The position numbers and the translations under genes were made by a program. The notes below the pieces were generated by a model that was given only the letters and a program-made list of their open reading frames with translations, made no database searches and was not told the DNA's origin. A stretch of DNA of 64,000 nucleotides from Bryum argenteum (taxonomy: Eukaryota > Streptophyta > Bryopsida > Bryales > Bryaceae), in NCBI GenBank assembly GCA_037043015.1, contig CM073322.1, positions 34,493,364 through 34,557,363 of the forward strand, given 5' to 3'. Position 1 is the stretch's first letter, and each line of letters opens with the position of its first letter. Of the stretch, positions 22,131 to 35,224 are shown in pieces.

Positions 22131-25032
22131 CAGTGTCCCGGAAGGAAGTCCTTCTGAAACTCAGCGTCATCCTGAAGCCGTGCACGATCATGATCGACTC
22201 GACGCTCATTCAGAGGATGAAGTCACTCCTTTGCCTGGGAGTGTCAATGTTGGAATCGTCCATATGCCACCTCATCTTGAAAACAAGGACCCCGACTGGA
22301 GTGCAAACGAGATGCGAATGCTCCACAAGAGTGATTCGATTGCAATCATTAACAGGTTACGCTACAAACCTGTTAAGAAGTCTCGTATGTTAATTCCACT
22401 CTGCCGTCTCGTTTGTTATCCGAAGGTTCGCCCGATATCAGAACAAGACGTTCGGAAACTGGAGAATGAGTTCAACAAAGGATACCGTGAAGGCGATCGG
22501 GTGACGTACGTGTCTCCCTTTGATAGGAAAGGCCGAGAGAAATTGGTTAATGCCGAAGATGCTGTGTGGACGAATCCTCTCTGGTAGTCAGCTAATGAAG
22601 AGTTTGAGAGGACGCTGCAGTCTAATCCGGATCTACAACACCTCAGTGACAAGTATTTCTACGTTTATGAAGGCAACCACCGTCTTACGGCGTGGATGCG
22701 TCACATAGAAAGGTACCATAAGATAGAACCTTCGTGGTACATCTCCGTGGACTGTATCGTTCTTGATGCACGAGGGGAGAACAACCTCCTGCTCGACGCT
22801 ATGAATGACATAAATTGGTGAGTATTTGTTCGATTTTTTCAATTCGTTTTATTTCTATTTTGATTAAATTCAATGTTTCTCATGTCTATTCCCGCTCTGC
22901 AGGTCTACTGAACATGACCATGTCGAAGACGGTTTGTGTGCCAAATTGCAGCGAATGAGGCAGTTCGGAAAATTGAAACTGGAGGATTTCAAGGACCTGA
23001 TATCCCCAGAGGATTACAGAATATGCAAGAACACTAAGGCAAAAAAAGATACTTGGTATCCTGTAACAATTGACGTTTTCGTGAAGTTCTTATATGCGGT
23101 AAGTTGGGTGGAATGTCTTTCAAATGTGAATTTCTGTATTTGGTTCTTTACACCTTACTAATTCTTTATATATTCTATACAGAGGAGATTAGCGAAGGCA
23201 TCTGATGACGCTGAAACGAATTACTACGCCACCGTCCCGAAAGAGAAACAAACAGGACCTGGAGTATGGAGTGCCATGGATAATGCGATCAAAGCAGAAA
23301 TTAAGGCTATACGTGGCAAAAACTTCGACAAGATGGTCGCTGTCGCCAACAACAAACTCGGGAAAGTGTTTGCAAATGAGGTAAAGAAAACACCCTTTTC
23401 ATGTTTTATATGACTTATAATCATGTTTTATAACCTAATTCTTTCTCATAATTTTCCTGTGCAGATTTATTCTCATTACAGCAAGAACTTGAAACCCGAT
23501 ATGACAATCGATCGCTTACAAATGGTAGCCACTACCAATGTTCACTTCGATTTCAAGGGAAAGTGGCTCCAATGGTGGAACTCATCAGACGAAGTTCGAC
23601 GTTCTTTTCGCTTCCCAGAAGAACGTCCAATGAAAGATAGAACTTTGATTGCATTCCTACATCGCGCTTCTCTTTGGGCACAGGTAACTTAATGTTTCGT
23701 TACGTGTTTTCAAAGTTAGAGTTCATATTGTATTTTGATATTTAACATGTTTTCTTTTTTCACAGCTTGAGCAATCACTTCAATGTGAATTGCAAAACCT
23801 GATCGACAACGAAAACCTCAACATTGAGTGGTCTAGTGTTGTCCTAAAGCCAGCTGCGTATGTGGAGAAATGGAGGTTGCTCTTATGGGAGAAGACATTC
23901 AACAACTATCTTGGTCTTAATGCAAGCCCAAAGTTCAGCAAAGGCTCCGATATTCAAAAGATTACCGGGGGCAAAGTTACAATTAATCGGCTTTTATTCC
24001 GGTAAGTTTCTAGTTTTGTATTCAATATTAATAAAATCAATTCAGCTTGTTCAATTTTCACAATCTAATTTGTTTACTTTTTGTAGGTACTTAAAACAAG
24101 AGCTCGTTGCCAAGGGAGCATTAGCATCGTTCTCCATTCCAATGGAGTTCGAGGACGTTTCAGTCACGAATGATCCCCGCAGCTTTTTCTCCTCAGCCCA
24201 ACAAGAGCGGTTTACAAACTCTCAATTGACGACCGGTGGATGGTTCCTTGAGTGCGACGACAACTACGTGCACAAGGACGAGAAGCATATTCTTCGGAAT
24301 CTCGCTTCAAACACAACTGACTCCGTACCGATGGAGATTGACGACGATGACGATGACGACCTATCTATTTTACCAGTCGCATCTGATCGAATATCTTCTC
24401 CTTCTTCACCAGTTGCAGTGCCCAAGTCTCGAGCAAACAGGAAGCGTCGCAACGCTGTTGCGGAGCCTGCTATTGAACTGGACGAAGATTCGGAAGATAT
24501 TGCTCCTCCCCCACAAGACATTGCAGGGCCAGAAGATGCTGATTTGACTCAAGCTTCAGAGGGAGCGACAAACAATGCAATTCGACGCGTGGCAAGACTG
24601 ACTCAACTTTCTACAGGTGGACTTACGAATGTTGGGTCTCCTCCTCAATCATTCACTGTTGACCACAACTCCCAGCATTCCCCGCGTCGCCTCAGCCAGC
24701 CGGTATTTGCCAAACGCCCTCTTCCGAAACCCAATCACATTGGTAGCAGCTCGTCCTCAAAAATTACAGTCACTCTGCCAATGTATCTCGAGAAGGGGAA
24801 CATTGGAGATTTGGTTCATCAGTCATCAAAGACTGCAAAATGGGATTCGCAAATCCTCGATATCGTCGAGCACATCAAGAAGGTATTATTTCATACATTT
24901 CTCATTCATAATCTCCCTTACTACGTTTTGTACTTCTGAATCTATTAGCCACTATCTAATTTTTGACTTGTGTCTCAGATTGGAAAAGACCGTAAGTACC
25001 CGTGTTCGGCGATGGAGTATGAACCCAAGCAT
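22131..25032 (+). pseudogene. ParB-MTase gene copy I, right fragment (MTase domain cut off)
   Basis: The coding text resumes after element 1 and continues over exons 22,142-22,817, 22,903-23,098, 23,183-23,380, 23,465-23,683, 23,766-24,001, 24,087-24,882 and 24,979-25,032. It holds the ParB-like part (Y-E-G-N-H-R-L-T-A-W near 22,667) and the helical middle, then an acidic tract and a basic R-K-R-R-N. An in-frame TAG at 22,585 replaces a lysine codon of copy III. In the last exon, just before the place of motif IV, the gypsy LTR begins. The MTase domain should lie beyond the window if the nesting is intact. It is closer to copy III than to copy II. Confidence 0.8.
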
Positions 25033-27088
25033 TGTGAACCCGCGAAATGGTTCACTTTAGCGGGAATACGTTCCCCGCAAAGTTTAGCGCGTAATTATCA
25101 AGTTTCCATGGTTTAATTAGACCTTTTAGCTCATTTCGTGGATTCACGGAATACCCATGGTCTCATAGGGGGTTTTGGCACAAGCGGCCGTTCTTGCTCT
25201 AATTTATACCAATTTAGTATTTTTGATAAACGCCAATATATTAAATGGCGAGTTTTTAGTATGTTTTAGCGATTACAGTAGGGGTTGGGTTGCCCCTTTT
25301 TGCCCTTACCTTCTACAAAACCCCTAGTACGAAGTGGGGTGCCTTTATCTTGCCCAATGGGTTAGGAAACACTATGGATGGAAGTCCGTCCAACTGGACG
25401 GATGAAATCCGCCCAATTGGACGGATGAAGCTTTTTGCTTCAACCTCCCTGGATCAGCCAGGGAGGGGGGGAGTCAGGAGAGGAGCCGTTAGGCTAGTTT
25501 TGTGTGTGTGTGTTTGGCGAAGCGAGTTTGTGAGATCCAGGTTGTTGTCGTGAATTCATGAGTCTAGCTAGTTTTGGTTGAAGAAACCCTAGGTGCGTTC
25601 AAGTAGTGGAAGGAATTCCACTAAATTAGGTGTGTGCTCGGAGGAGGTTGAGTGCAGAGAAGAGGAGCCGATCGGAGGATCGATCCGGCCCAGCAAGGCG
25701 GCAGTGACGGAGAGGGTCGCAGCGCCGGAATTGGGAGCCGGCATCGACAGCGAGTCGGCCAGTGTCGGCAGGCTTACGACCAAGAAGGTGACGGCGACGA
25801 GAGCGAGGCGGCCGATCCGGCCCAGCACCGTAGCAGGTCGGCGACGACGACGAGGACCAGCAGCCAATTCGGCAGCCCGGAGCGATCACGAGGGCTCGTC
25901 GACGACGAGGACCAACAGCCAACCTTCGGCAGCTCGGCAGCAGGGCTGCGACATCAGCGCCGGATCGCGGAGCAGTGAGTGGTACCGGAGCGACGCAGCA
26001 AGGGCGGATTCGGAGGATCAGATCCAGCGCCTGCATCGACAGCAAGCGGACCGGCAGCAGTGCAGGCTTCCGACGACGCGACGCAGCCACCCACTCAGTG
26101 CGATGGAGAGACGGCAGGAACAGCAACCCTGTCCCCTCCCCGTGACATTACGGAGGGTAGACAGGGTGCTAACATAGAGGAAGCCCCCTACTCCTTCCTT
26201 GTTTGTATTAATTCATGGTTAGTTGTTAGAATGCTTTGACGGAAAATTGTGGGCCTCTATGTTGAAAATGGCAAAATTAATTGCCAAAAAATTGATTGTT
26301 GGTTGTTGTTTGTGATTTATGTCATCTTATGTGTGTGGTGGTTGTCTATTTGAATGCATAAGCTTGCTGGAATGTTAGATGTGTAATTAGGGTGCACCGC
26401 GTGTAAAGGGTAGTGCGGAAGCGCTGCCCAAAATTTGGGCTGAAATTTATAAAATTAAGTAAGAAAATCGGTAATTTGTCATTAGCGCGGAAGCGCTGTC
26501 CGAATTTCACTAGGTTCTTGTTGTTCAAAGTTTTGTTCATTTGCTGAATTTAGGGCTTGATTTGGAAGTATTGGGTCAAGCGCGGAAGCGCTGTCCAATT
26601 TTTTCCTAGGAAACCCTAGTGTCTCATTCAAGTGTGTCTTACATTGTAGAAATGAATTATGAGCATGTGTATGGGTTTTGATTGCCTTGGAACCGAGAAA
26701 TGGGGGTTTACAATTGAATCTACCATTTTTGTGAGCTTAGAAAGTGTGCTGTAGTAGTATAGTTTGATGCATTTTGGGAGTTTTTGCTTGAGTTTAGGTC
26801 CTATTTGACCTCATAATTGAGCCCAAAGCCCTAGTGGCTCAAGGGATGCAATTGTAGCCTCCTAGGCTCAATTTTGATGGGTTTTGGAGCTTGAGTCACT
26901 CATGGAATTGCAATTTATAGGGAGGATTGAGGTTACTTGTGTGATTGGACCTTTTGTTGATATTTGAAGGAGCATCGCATGTTTGCATGAGAATTTGGAG
27001 AATTCCATTGCTTGGAAGGAACTAGTAACACACCACCCCACGGCCCACTTGTGAGTTAGAAACCGGGACACCGGGATTTAACCTCACA
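25033..27088 (+). repeat. LTR A, 5' LTR of outer gypsy element E1 (2,056 bp)
   Basis: It begins TGTGAACCCGCGAAATGG and ends CCTCACA, then TAAT and the primer site. U3 contains hairpins: CCGTCCAA/CTGGACGG at about 25,387 and CCTCCCTGG/CCAGGGAGG at about 25,447. Three copies of a GCGGAAGCGCTG hairpin motif lie at about 26,412-26,592. Long GC-rich ORFs around 25,590-26,180 are composition artefacts. Confidence 0.9.
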
Positions 27089-27092
27089 TAAT

Positions 27093-27110
27093 TGGTGCGT
27101 TTGCCGGGAG
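27093..27110 (+). promoter_or_regulatory. Primer-binding site of E1
   Basis: TGGTGCGTTTGCCGGGAG lies 4 bases after the LTR end. It resembles the TGGCGCCGTTGCCGGGGA site used by many plant gypsy elements (tRNA-Asp), with a few changes. Confidence 0.7.
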
Positions 27111-29335
27111 GTGGTGGTTTTGCATTGATTGTGTTTGTTTTTAATTGCTTAGTTGACCTTCTTCTAAATTGTGTAAGTCTAGGTGGGTTAGATTAGGTGA
27201 TTGGCATTGATTTAACTTGTGATTGATTTTGGTGGAGGAATTCAAGGGGGAATTTTGGAGCAGATTACTATTTATAGTAAGCTGTAAATTCCAAGGGGGT
27301 TCAAGCTTCATTGTCCTTGGTTTGATCTATGTTTGGTTTGGTGCTTGCCTTTGATTTGATTGGATCGTCTTGCTTAAGTTTGAAAGGGGCTTGTTTTGAA
27401 TTTATCAAAGTTTTCTTGCTTAAGCTAGGGGAGAGTGTGCTTTTGAATTCATTGATTGATATTTATTTCTCACCTTGTGGCATAACTCCTTATATGCATT
27501 AATTTTGTGGAAGTGATTGTGAAGGTGTGCTTAGGGAGCAAGGGACCAGATTACTATTTTTAGTAATCTGTGGAGGCATTGGTTCTTCCATGGGTTTTTA
27601 TTAAAACCGTGTATTTTGCCTTGTTTTACTTTGTTTTAATCTTATGTGGGTTTGCAGCCAAGACCGGACGAGGTTTTCGTGATTTTTGTTGTTGAATTTT
27701 GTGGGGGGTGGGTATCTTAGTGAGCCGGCTGATCCGGACACGAAGTGCGGTTGTTGGCCATTTGGCCTAACCCACTTGTGTTGTAATTGTGGGCGTTTTT
27801 GAATTTTTGTACAAAGGGAGTTTTTTTTTGGGGTTGGCTTGTGTTACCGCTCAAATATTGAGCGTCAAGGGGGGTCTCCCCCTTGCCTATTGTAGTCTTG
27901 GGAGATTGAGGGCAGATTACTATTTATAGTAATCTGTCATCTCTCACAAGGCGCCCGGGAGTGTTTTTAACACTTCGTGCCCAACCCTAATAGGAAGGGA
28001 CACCGGCGTAGTCTCCTCGGGGGCGAAAGTGAATTGTTCTCACCATTCGGGTGAGGATTCACTTGTGTTTAGGTTGGCAATTTTCCAACCGAAAATAGAA
28101 GTTCACCGTTGTTGGGTGACTTCTATTCGTGTGTAGTAGCTATTTTTTCCATAGGTTTTTGTATATGGTGAGGTCGGGTTAATCGCCGGCGGGACCATTT
28201 TTATCGTTTGCAATCGAGACCGTTGGCAGTGATGCCCCAACGGTTTTGAGAGTTTGTTTTTGCAGGTTGAACCCACAGGTTGCCCTTCACCCGTCCATCG
28301 AGACTTTTGTGGTCCAACCGTTTGTTTTCACTTAATCATTTAAAATCTTTGTAACCCTCTCGTGGGTCCGGAAGCCCAATTGGTAAATTGGGGGTGGACC
28401 GGGTGATGCCGCCCATTCAAGAACCGGCACGGGGTTCTTGAGTGGTTACCACTCCCGAGACGTGCACCATCACGGTAAAGGGTGGAGGACCATCCGTTTA
28501 CACTTGTAGTAAGAAACTAGTGTTAAAATTCACCAAGCCTAAATTGGAAGTCTTCGTATGCTGCCTTGTTTTTCCCTTGGTCTTTTTAGGGTCCTTAGAG
28601 GTCCCGGTTGCTTGATTTAGGTCGAATCTAGCTTAGTAAGCTTGCGGTGTTTCCTAGGCCTCTCAATTCATACCAATTAGACTAAGGGTTAAGGAATTTA
28701 GGGGACTTGGTAATTGTGGGACCGACAAGGTACTTGGGACATTGGCATGGTACAAACCAATTTTATCCATTACCTTCACTCCTCGCCCATGGGAGGAGTG
28801 TGAGTGGAAAGGAAAGGGCGTGTGGCTTAAGCCCGACGTGGTGCCGGGGTGCACAACCCGGTATCAATGATCACCTTTCCTCTCCGTGCTTACCAAATTT
28901 GAGGGCACCGTGGGCTAAAGGCTTCGGCCTTCCCCCGCTTCGGTAGTACGTGCACGGTGACCTAGGGGAGATCCGGCCCATAGCCGGGAGGGGTACAAGG
29001 CTGCCGATCTCTTCCCCTCTTATTTGGGCACTCTTAGAAAGGGTCAAGGGATTATCAATTGTCATTTTTACCATGCCCATTACCGGTTTACCTTCATCGT
29101 GTCATCTCATTTACCTAAGCGAGTTAGGAAGTCACACTTAGAGTTGTCTTCGCGGCCCATTAAGGGAACCTATCGATTAGTTTAGTTCAACAAGGATCGG
29201 GTTTTCCACCTACTAGTTAGTAGTGTGGTTTATTCCCCCAAGTTTCCCATCTACCTATGTGAATTTCCCATTGATAGGGTGACATCGGCATTAATTTCTC
29301 CGGTAGTCTAAATTCAATGACGACCAAAGGAGCAA
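27111..29335 (+). other. Long 5' leader of E1 with dyad repeats
   Basis: No gene was recognised over 2.2 kb. Three 24-bp dyads with arms CAGATTACTAT and ATAGTAATCTG (some variation) lie at 27,261, 27,547 and 27,913. From about 27,657 it is closely similar to the second leader (from about 35,772); before that the two leaders differ. Confidence 0.75.
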
Positions 29336-32300
29336 TTGCCAATGGTAACACTCCGATCGGGAAGATCGTACCGTGAATTACCATCACACAAGGGTACGCA
29401 AAGTAGATTTAGTCAATTAGTAGAAGTCCAACCTAAGGATTTGGAAGGAGGGACTTCCGAGGTAGACAACCCCTCGGTTCCGGTGGTCCCAGTTGGTCCT
29501 ATTCTCATGGCGCAACCATTCAACCCGGGCGCCCCGGTACCCCCGGTTGCCCCTGACCCGGCGGATGCAATGATGGCCCCACGAGGGCTTCCAATAGTGA
29601 TGCCCGTGGGGTTAGCACCGCGGGGCATGCCCATGCACCTTCCGAAGTTCTCCGGGATGGCTCACGAGGACCCCTCCAATCATATTGAGAGGTATATTGA
29701 AACCCTCGTGACCAATGTCATTCCCGAAGAAGACTATTGGTTGGTGTGGTTTTCCACTACCTTAGAGGGGGCGGCATATGAGTGGTACCGCTCACACGCC
29801 CCCGGAACGTTTGTGGATTGGCCGACCATACAAACGGCCTTTATAAGGCAATTTAGGCCCGAGACCGGGCAACAAAATGCGTTGGTGGCCCTCACGGAGA
29901 TAAGGCAAGGGCCCACCGAGGGTATCACGGAGTATATACGCCGGTTTAATACGGTGGTAACAAGGTTCGTGGGTAACCACTTGACCGATGACACCATCCG
30001 GTATTACTTCATCCAAGGATTCAACAAACAATCCACAATCCGGGATGTGTTGAACTCCATGCCCCGAACGGTGGGTGATGCCCAAACCGCTGCCCGTCGA
30101 GTGGAGAGTATTGAGAAGGAGAATAACCGAATGTGGGCCCGATCGGTGGCCCCGGTTCCTTCATTTATCCCCACTCACTACGAACCTCCTCATAGGGAGG
30201 GTCAAAACCCGGGGGAGCCATCTAGGCCTATGGCACCATATACCTCCGGTTATGTTCAACCCAACCCCCTTGATTCAAGGCCACCGGCTCCTCAACTTCA
30301 ATGGCACCCTCAACCGGAACCTCCTAAGGTAGACCGGTTGGCGGAATTAGAGGAACGGTTTAAAAAGGCCAATGACGATCTTAAAGTGGATATGATGAAC
30401 ACCATCAAGTCTCTAGGGGACCAATTGACCATGGCCATCAATGCTAAAAGTATGAATGCACCACCACCTGTAAGTGAGACCGGGGTACACCCGTCTAACC
30501 TTTGGTGCACAAATTGCCGGCAATTTGGTCATACTCCCCGATTTTGCCCAAGTCCACCTAATCCAAGCCCGTATGTCCCACCACATAGCCGGCCTACACC
30601 GCCCAAACCAACCGGGGGTAATCCACCATTACCAAAGGGGACACCGTGCCCTACATGTGGGCGATTTCACCCCATTGGTCCGGGAAAGTGTTGGGTGGAG
30701 ACCGGCGTGGTGTGTGACAATTGTGGGGACAACCACCCCACCGAGCGGTGTTTCCGCCAAAAAAAGGCAAAGCCGGAAACCGTTCCGGGGGCTTCAAGCT
30801 CCTCAACCCCCACCCAAGGCTTCTTCTATGATAAGCCGGCACAAGGGTACCTTTTACAAACATACCCGACTCCATGGTATCCAATGGCTCCTACTAGTTA
30901 TGTTCCACCACCGCGGACCAAAGTCAAGGTGCGGGACCAAGTAATCCCCCGGTCCAATATTACATGGGGATGCAACCGGTCCCCCCTAGTGCTCAACCGC
31001 CGGCGGTATACGCCAACCCAATGGTCTCCCAAGACGTCCGGAATAGCGTTGTACCTCCCGGTGGTCCTTCGACCACGGGGGTCATCCCAAACGCGGCCCA
31101 CCCCCCTATACATCAAAGTATGCATTTAATCATACATGAGGAGGTGGACACCGTGGTTGCTATGGTAGTAGGGGAACCGGTTGAACACCATGTGGCGGTC
31201 ATGACACGGCAACAACGGGCCAATAATCCACCTCTTGATACAATATCCCGAGAGGGTAGTGACTCGGAAGAGGAACCGGATATCCTGGCCGTGAAGGAGT
31301 TTTTGAGGAGTCAATTGCATGAGTTTTCCCCGGACCCACCCTTGGACCAACCCTCAATGGAGGGTATCCAATTAGAACCTCTTGATGATGAGATAGAGGA
31401 CCTCTATCAGTTTGTAGACACGGCGGAGTCCTGACACCGGGATCCCCTTGGGCGGCTCGGGTGCCGGTGTTCAACCCGGCGGCGGATTATGACCTTTGGA
31501 CGGATCTTTGCACCATTAGGGCTAATATATCCATAGCCCAACTTATCCGGGTAGCCCCCTCATTGAGGAAAGAGTTCAAGGAAGGGGCGACAATGCCCCG
31601 GAGATCTCGGAAGGTGGTAATGGCCGCTAAAATGTACACTAGCCCGTTGGTAGATGACGGTGCCTTCAAGATTGATGTCTCTATTTTGGATAGAATCATC
31701 CCGGGCGCCGTTGTTGACAACGGTAGTGGCATCAACGTCATGTCCTCCATCACGATAGCTAAGCTAGGCTTAGATATTACCGGCCCTTCCCCTTACATTG
31801 TCAAGGTGGCGGACCAACGTCCAATTACGCCACTTGGCGAAATCGCCAATTGCCACATGGAAGCGGGAGGGGAAGTCTATCCATTGACTTTCCATGTATT
31901 GAAGCTTGAGACTAGTAAGGCCGCTTATCCCATCCTTTTAGGGAGGGATTGGTTGAGAAGGGCCAACGCCGACGAGCGTTGGTCCATCAATCAATCAACG
32001 TTGCAATTTGGTCCGCCGGGAAACCGATCAATGGGGACCATCGGGTGTCGGGTACCCACCTCTTTAGGAACACTTGGAGAAGTGCCTAAAACCATGCCAT
32101 CCACCGATGGTGAACACGTGGACCTTATACACCCGCGTTGGTCCCGGAATCAACCCCATCGATTTAGGCCCGATTAGAAACCTTGGGCGGGACTTTATGA
32201 TTGGGAGGATGACGGTGAATTTGCCACATGGCTTCGGGATCATCCCGAGGACCTTGAAACCCCTAGGTTACAATCGGTGAATGTCATCACTACCATGAGA

Positions 32301-33155
32301 GTTTTGGAAGAACCGGTAGGCCTATACCCCGGATAACAACCTTGGTTGATGAGGGTAACTATGAGGTGGTCTACAACCTCGAGATAGACGGAACCCAAAA
32401 CCTCGGTTTTGAAGGGCTAATGGAAGAGGAAGAAATACTCCCTCCTCCCCTTCATTTCCGCAAAACCTCCACTAACTTAGAGGTGGGTTCTGATTTACCT
32501 ATTTACCCCGCGGTGCCAAGTGATTGGTATCACGGCCCCACCAACCCGGTCACGGTCCCAATCAACGATTGCGTAGATGTGGACGTGTCTTTAAAGGGCG
32601 AAGAGCCCCGCCTCATAAAAATGGGGGCTCAATTAACCCCGGAAGAAATTGAGCGGTTCAAAGGTCTTGTCCTCGAATTCCGGGATATTTTTGCTTGGTC
32701 CTATAAAGACCTCAAGGGCATCCCACCGGAGATTGCCCAACACACAATTCCCCTACTTCCGGGGTCCATACCGGTCCGGCAAAAGGAACGCCGAATGAAC
32801 CCCCGCCTCCAACTCGTGGTCAAAGCCGAGTTGGAAAAGCTCTTAGAGGCGGGTTTCATTAAATCGGTGGAAATCACGGATTGGGTGTCCCCTATGGTGC
32901 TTGTGAAGAAGAAAAATGGGAAGTTAAGGGTGTGCATCGACTATCGTCGTTTAAACAAAGCCACCCAAAAGGATCACTTCCCCCTTCCATTTGTGAACCA
33001 AATCTTGGATGAGGTGGCGGGGCATGAGCTCTACACCTTTCTAGATGGATACTCGGGATATAACCAAGTATCCATCCATCCCGATGACTATCACAAAACC
33101 GCTTTCACAACTCCGTGGGGGACGTTCATCTATGTGGTCATGCCCTTCGGGTTGT
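29336..33155 (+). pseudogene. gag-protease-RT(5') of E1, frame-broken and truncated at GTTGT
   Basis: Gag (from 29,339, M-V-T-L-R-S-G-R-S-Y) contains a Retrotrans_gag-like domain (E-G-A-A-Y-E-W-Y...F-R-P-E) and zinc knuckles (C-x2-C-x4-H-x4-C near 30,510; C-D-N-C...C near 30,720). A protease with V-V-D-N-G-S-G-I-N-V-M (about 31,710) and L-L-G-R-D-W-L follows. RT begins near 32,780 (R-K-E-R-R-M-N-P; V-C-I-D-Y-R-R-L-N; L-D-G-Y-S-G-Y) and ends at M-P-F-G-L, where LTR B starts. The frame is broken several times (near 30,915, 31,432, 32,136 and 32,334). Several breaks are single-base losses in homopolymers relative to the second copy. Confidence 0.85.
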
Positions 33156-35202
33156 TGTGAACCCGCGAAACGGTTCACATGGCGGGGAATACGTTCCCGC
33201 AAAGTTTAGCGTAATTATCAAGTTTCCATGGTTTAATTAGTCTTTTTAGCTCATTTCGTAGATTCACGAGATACCCATGGTCTCATAAGGGGTTTTGGCA
33301 CAAGCGGCCGTTCTTGTTCTAATTTATACCTAATTAGTATTTTTGATAAATGCCAATATATTAAATGGCAAGTTTTAGTATGTTTTAGCAAATATGTATT
33401 CATAAGTAGGGCCCGGGTTGCCCCATTTTTGCCTTTACCTTCTACAAAACTCCTAGTACAAAGGGGTGCCTTTATCTTGCCCAAGGGGTTAGGAAATACT
33501 AGGGATGGAAGTCCGTCCAACTGGACGGATGAAATCCGCCCAATTGGACGGATGAAGCTTTTGCTTCAACCTCCCTGGATCAGCCAGGGAGGAGAGGAGT
33601 TGGAAGAGAGGCCGTTAGGCTGTTTTTTTGTGTGTGCGTGCATTTTTTTGGTGTGATTTTGGTTGTGAGGAGATTCAAGGTTTCTTGAGTGGATCGTTGT
33701 GTGTAGGGTTGTGTGAGAAAAAACAATCGTGAGCAAGGAGTGCTAACAAATCTGTAGCGGAAGGGGGGCCAGCGACGGCAACCTAGCCCGACGGCGACAT
33801 CGCGACAGACCCCCGGCGAGAAGCGGAGCACCAGATCGACACGGAGTCAGGCCGCCGTTAGCTGCGAGTGGTACCGGAGCGACGCACCGGCGGTCGGATT
33901 CCGGCAGCCTCGGAGGATCAGCTCCGGCAAGGTCGGGGCAGCAGCGTCGGAGTCGATCGGCCGCGCCGAAGGTGGGCGGCGCCACAGCGATCAACACGAT
34001 CACGAGGATCAGCTCCGGCAAGGTCGGGCAAAAGCGGCGTCGAGTCGATCGGCCGCGCCCGAAGGTGGGCGGCGCCACAACGATCAACACGATCACGAGG
34101 ATCAGCATAGGCTACGGCGCCGACTCGCCGTCGGGTGAGAGCACGCGAGCGCCAACATCGGCGGCTCGAACAGGCGGAAGGTGGATCGGTTCACGCGCGA
34201 CGGAGCTGGAGAAGCAGCGCACGGCAGAGATTCGGCACCGGCGGAAGCTCGTGCGGCCCGACACCGCGTAAGCTCGTGCGGCTCCGACACCGCGTGCTTC
34301 GTGCGGCATCGACTAGGCTAGCCGGCGTTCCACCCGCACGGTGACCACGACGCGCGAACATCGATACCGACGGCGACGCCGTCGCCGAAAGCGGAGCACG
34401 CAGCCAGCAGAGAGTACCGTCGCGTCGGGGAGCCAGCAGATTGCTTCGACGGAGCTGCGATGCCGCCTTGACAGAGCACGCGGCTAGCGAGTGACAACGA
34501 CGGCGTAATCATCAAAAAAAAGGAGCCACCTTCTTCGTGTTTGGCCTAAATTGTTTGTGATTTGTTGTTGCTAGGATCTTGATGTCACAGTAAGTAGACT
34601 TTGAATATTGGATCTAAGAGAAAGGCAAGATTAAATTGCCACCCAAAAAGAATAGTTATGTATGAATTGTTTGAATTTGGAATGGTATGATTGTGAGTTG
34701 TGTGGTTGCGCATGTTCCGCTTGTTGTTCTTGAATTGTATTCTTGGGGGCACGGGGTGTGAATTGAGCGCGAAGCGCCTGTCCGATTTGCCCCGGTCCTT
34801 AGGGTGAATTAATTGCATAATTTTGATTAGCATTTTAGGGTTTCTGTCGGTGTGCGGAAACGCTGCCCGTTTTAGGGCTGAATTGGTAGAACTTAAGTAA
34901 AAGTTAGGAGGTTAAAGCCGGCACGCGGAAGCGCTGCCCAAAAAACTTCCAACCAACACTAACCTATGCCTAAGCTAGAATTGTAGGATTCATGACTTAT
35001 TAACCTTCATGTGGTAGGGGGTTAAAGGGAACCAAGAAGAAGGAAATTTTATATAGGTTGAGATCTAGGTAAGAAGTGAAAGGCACGCTGAAATTTAGGA
35101 GAAAGTCAAGGAACATTGCTTGGAAGGCCAATTTGTATTGCATTCCAATCCCACGGCCCAACCTTGTGACTTAAATACCGGTTCACGGGATTTGGGCTCA
35201 CA
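33156..35202 (+). repeat. LTR B, second-type gypsy LTR (2,047 bp) in the RT of the first gag-pol segment
   Basis: It starts TGTGAACCCGCGAAACGG right after GTTGT (33,151-33,155) and ends GGGCTCACA, followed by its own primer site. It is nearly identical to LTR C and clearly different from LTR A in U3 and U5. B-C differences cluster in the GC-rich part (33,820-34,510), suggesting base-calling error there. Confidence 0.88.
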
Positions 35203-35206
35203 TAAT

Positions 35207-35224
35207 TGGTGCGTCTGCCGGGAG
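35207..35224 (+). promoter_or_regulatory. Primer-binding site after LTR B
   Basis: TGGTGCGTCTGCCGGGAG, one base different from the E1 site, again tRNA-Asp-like. Confidence 0.7.

Noticed and set aside
25593-26177. 194-residue and overlapping ORFs on both strands in the GC-rich part of LTR A (also 33,743-34,344 and 41,699-42,610)
   Set aside because: Arg/Ser/Ala-rich in every frame, not conserved in frame between LTRs A, B and C, and inside LTRs. These are compositional artefacts.
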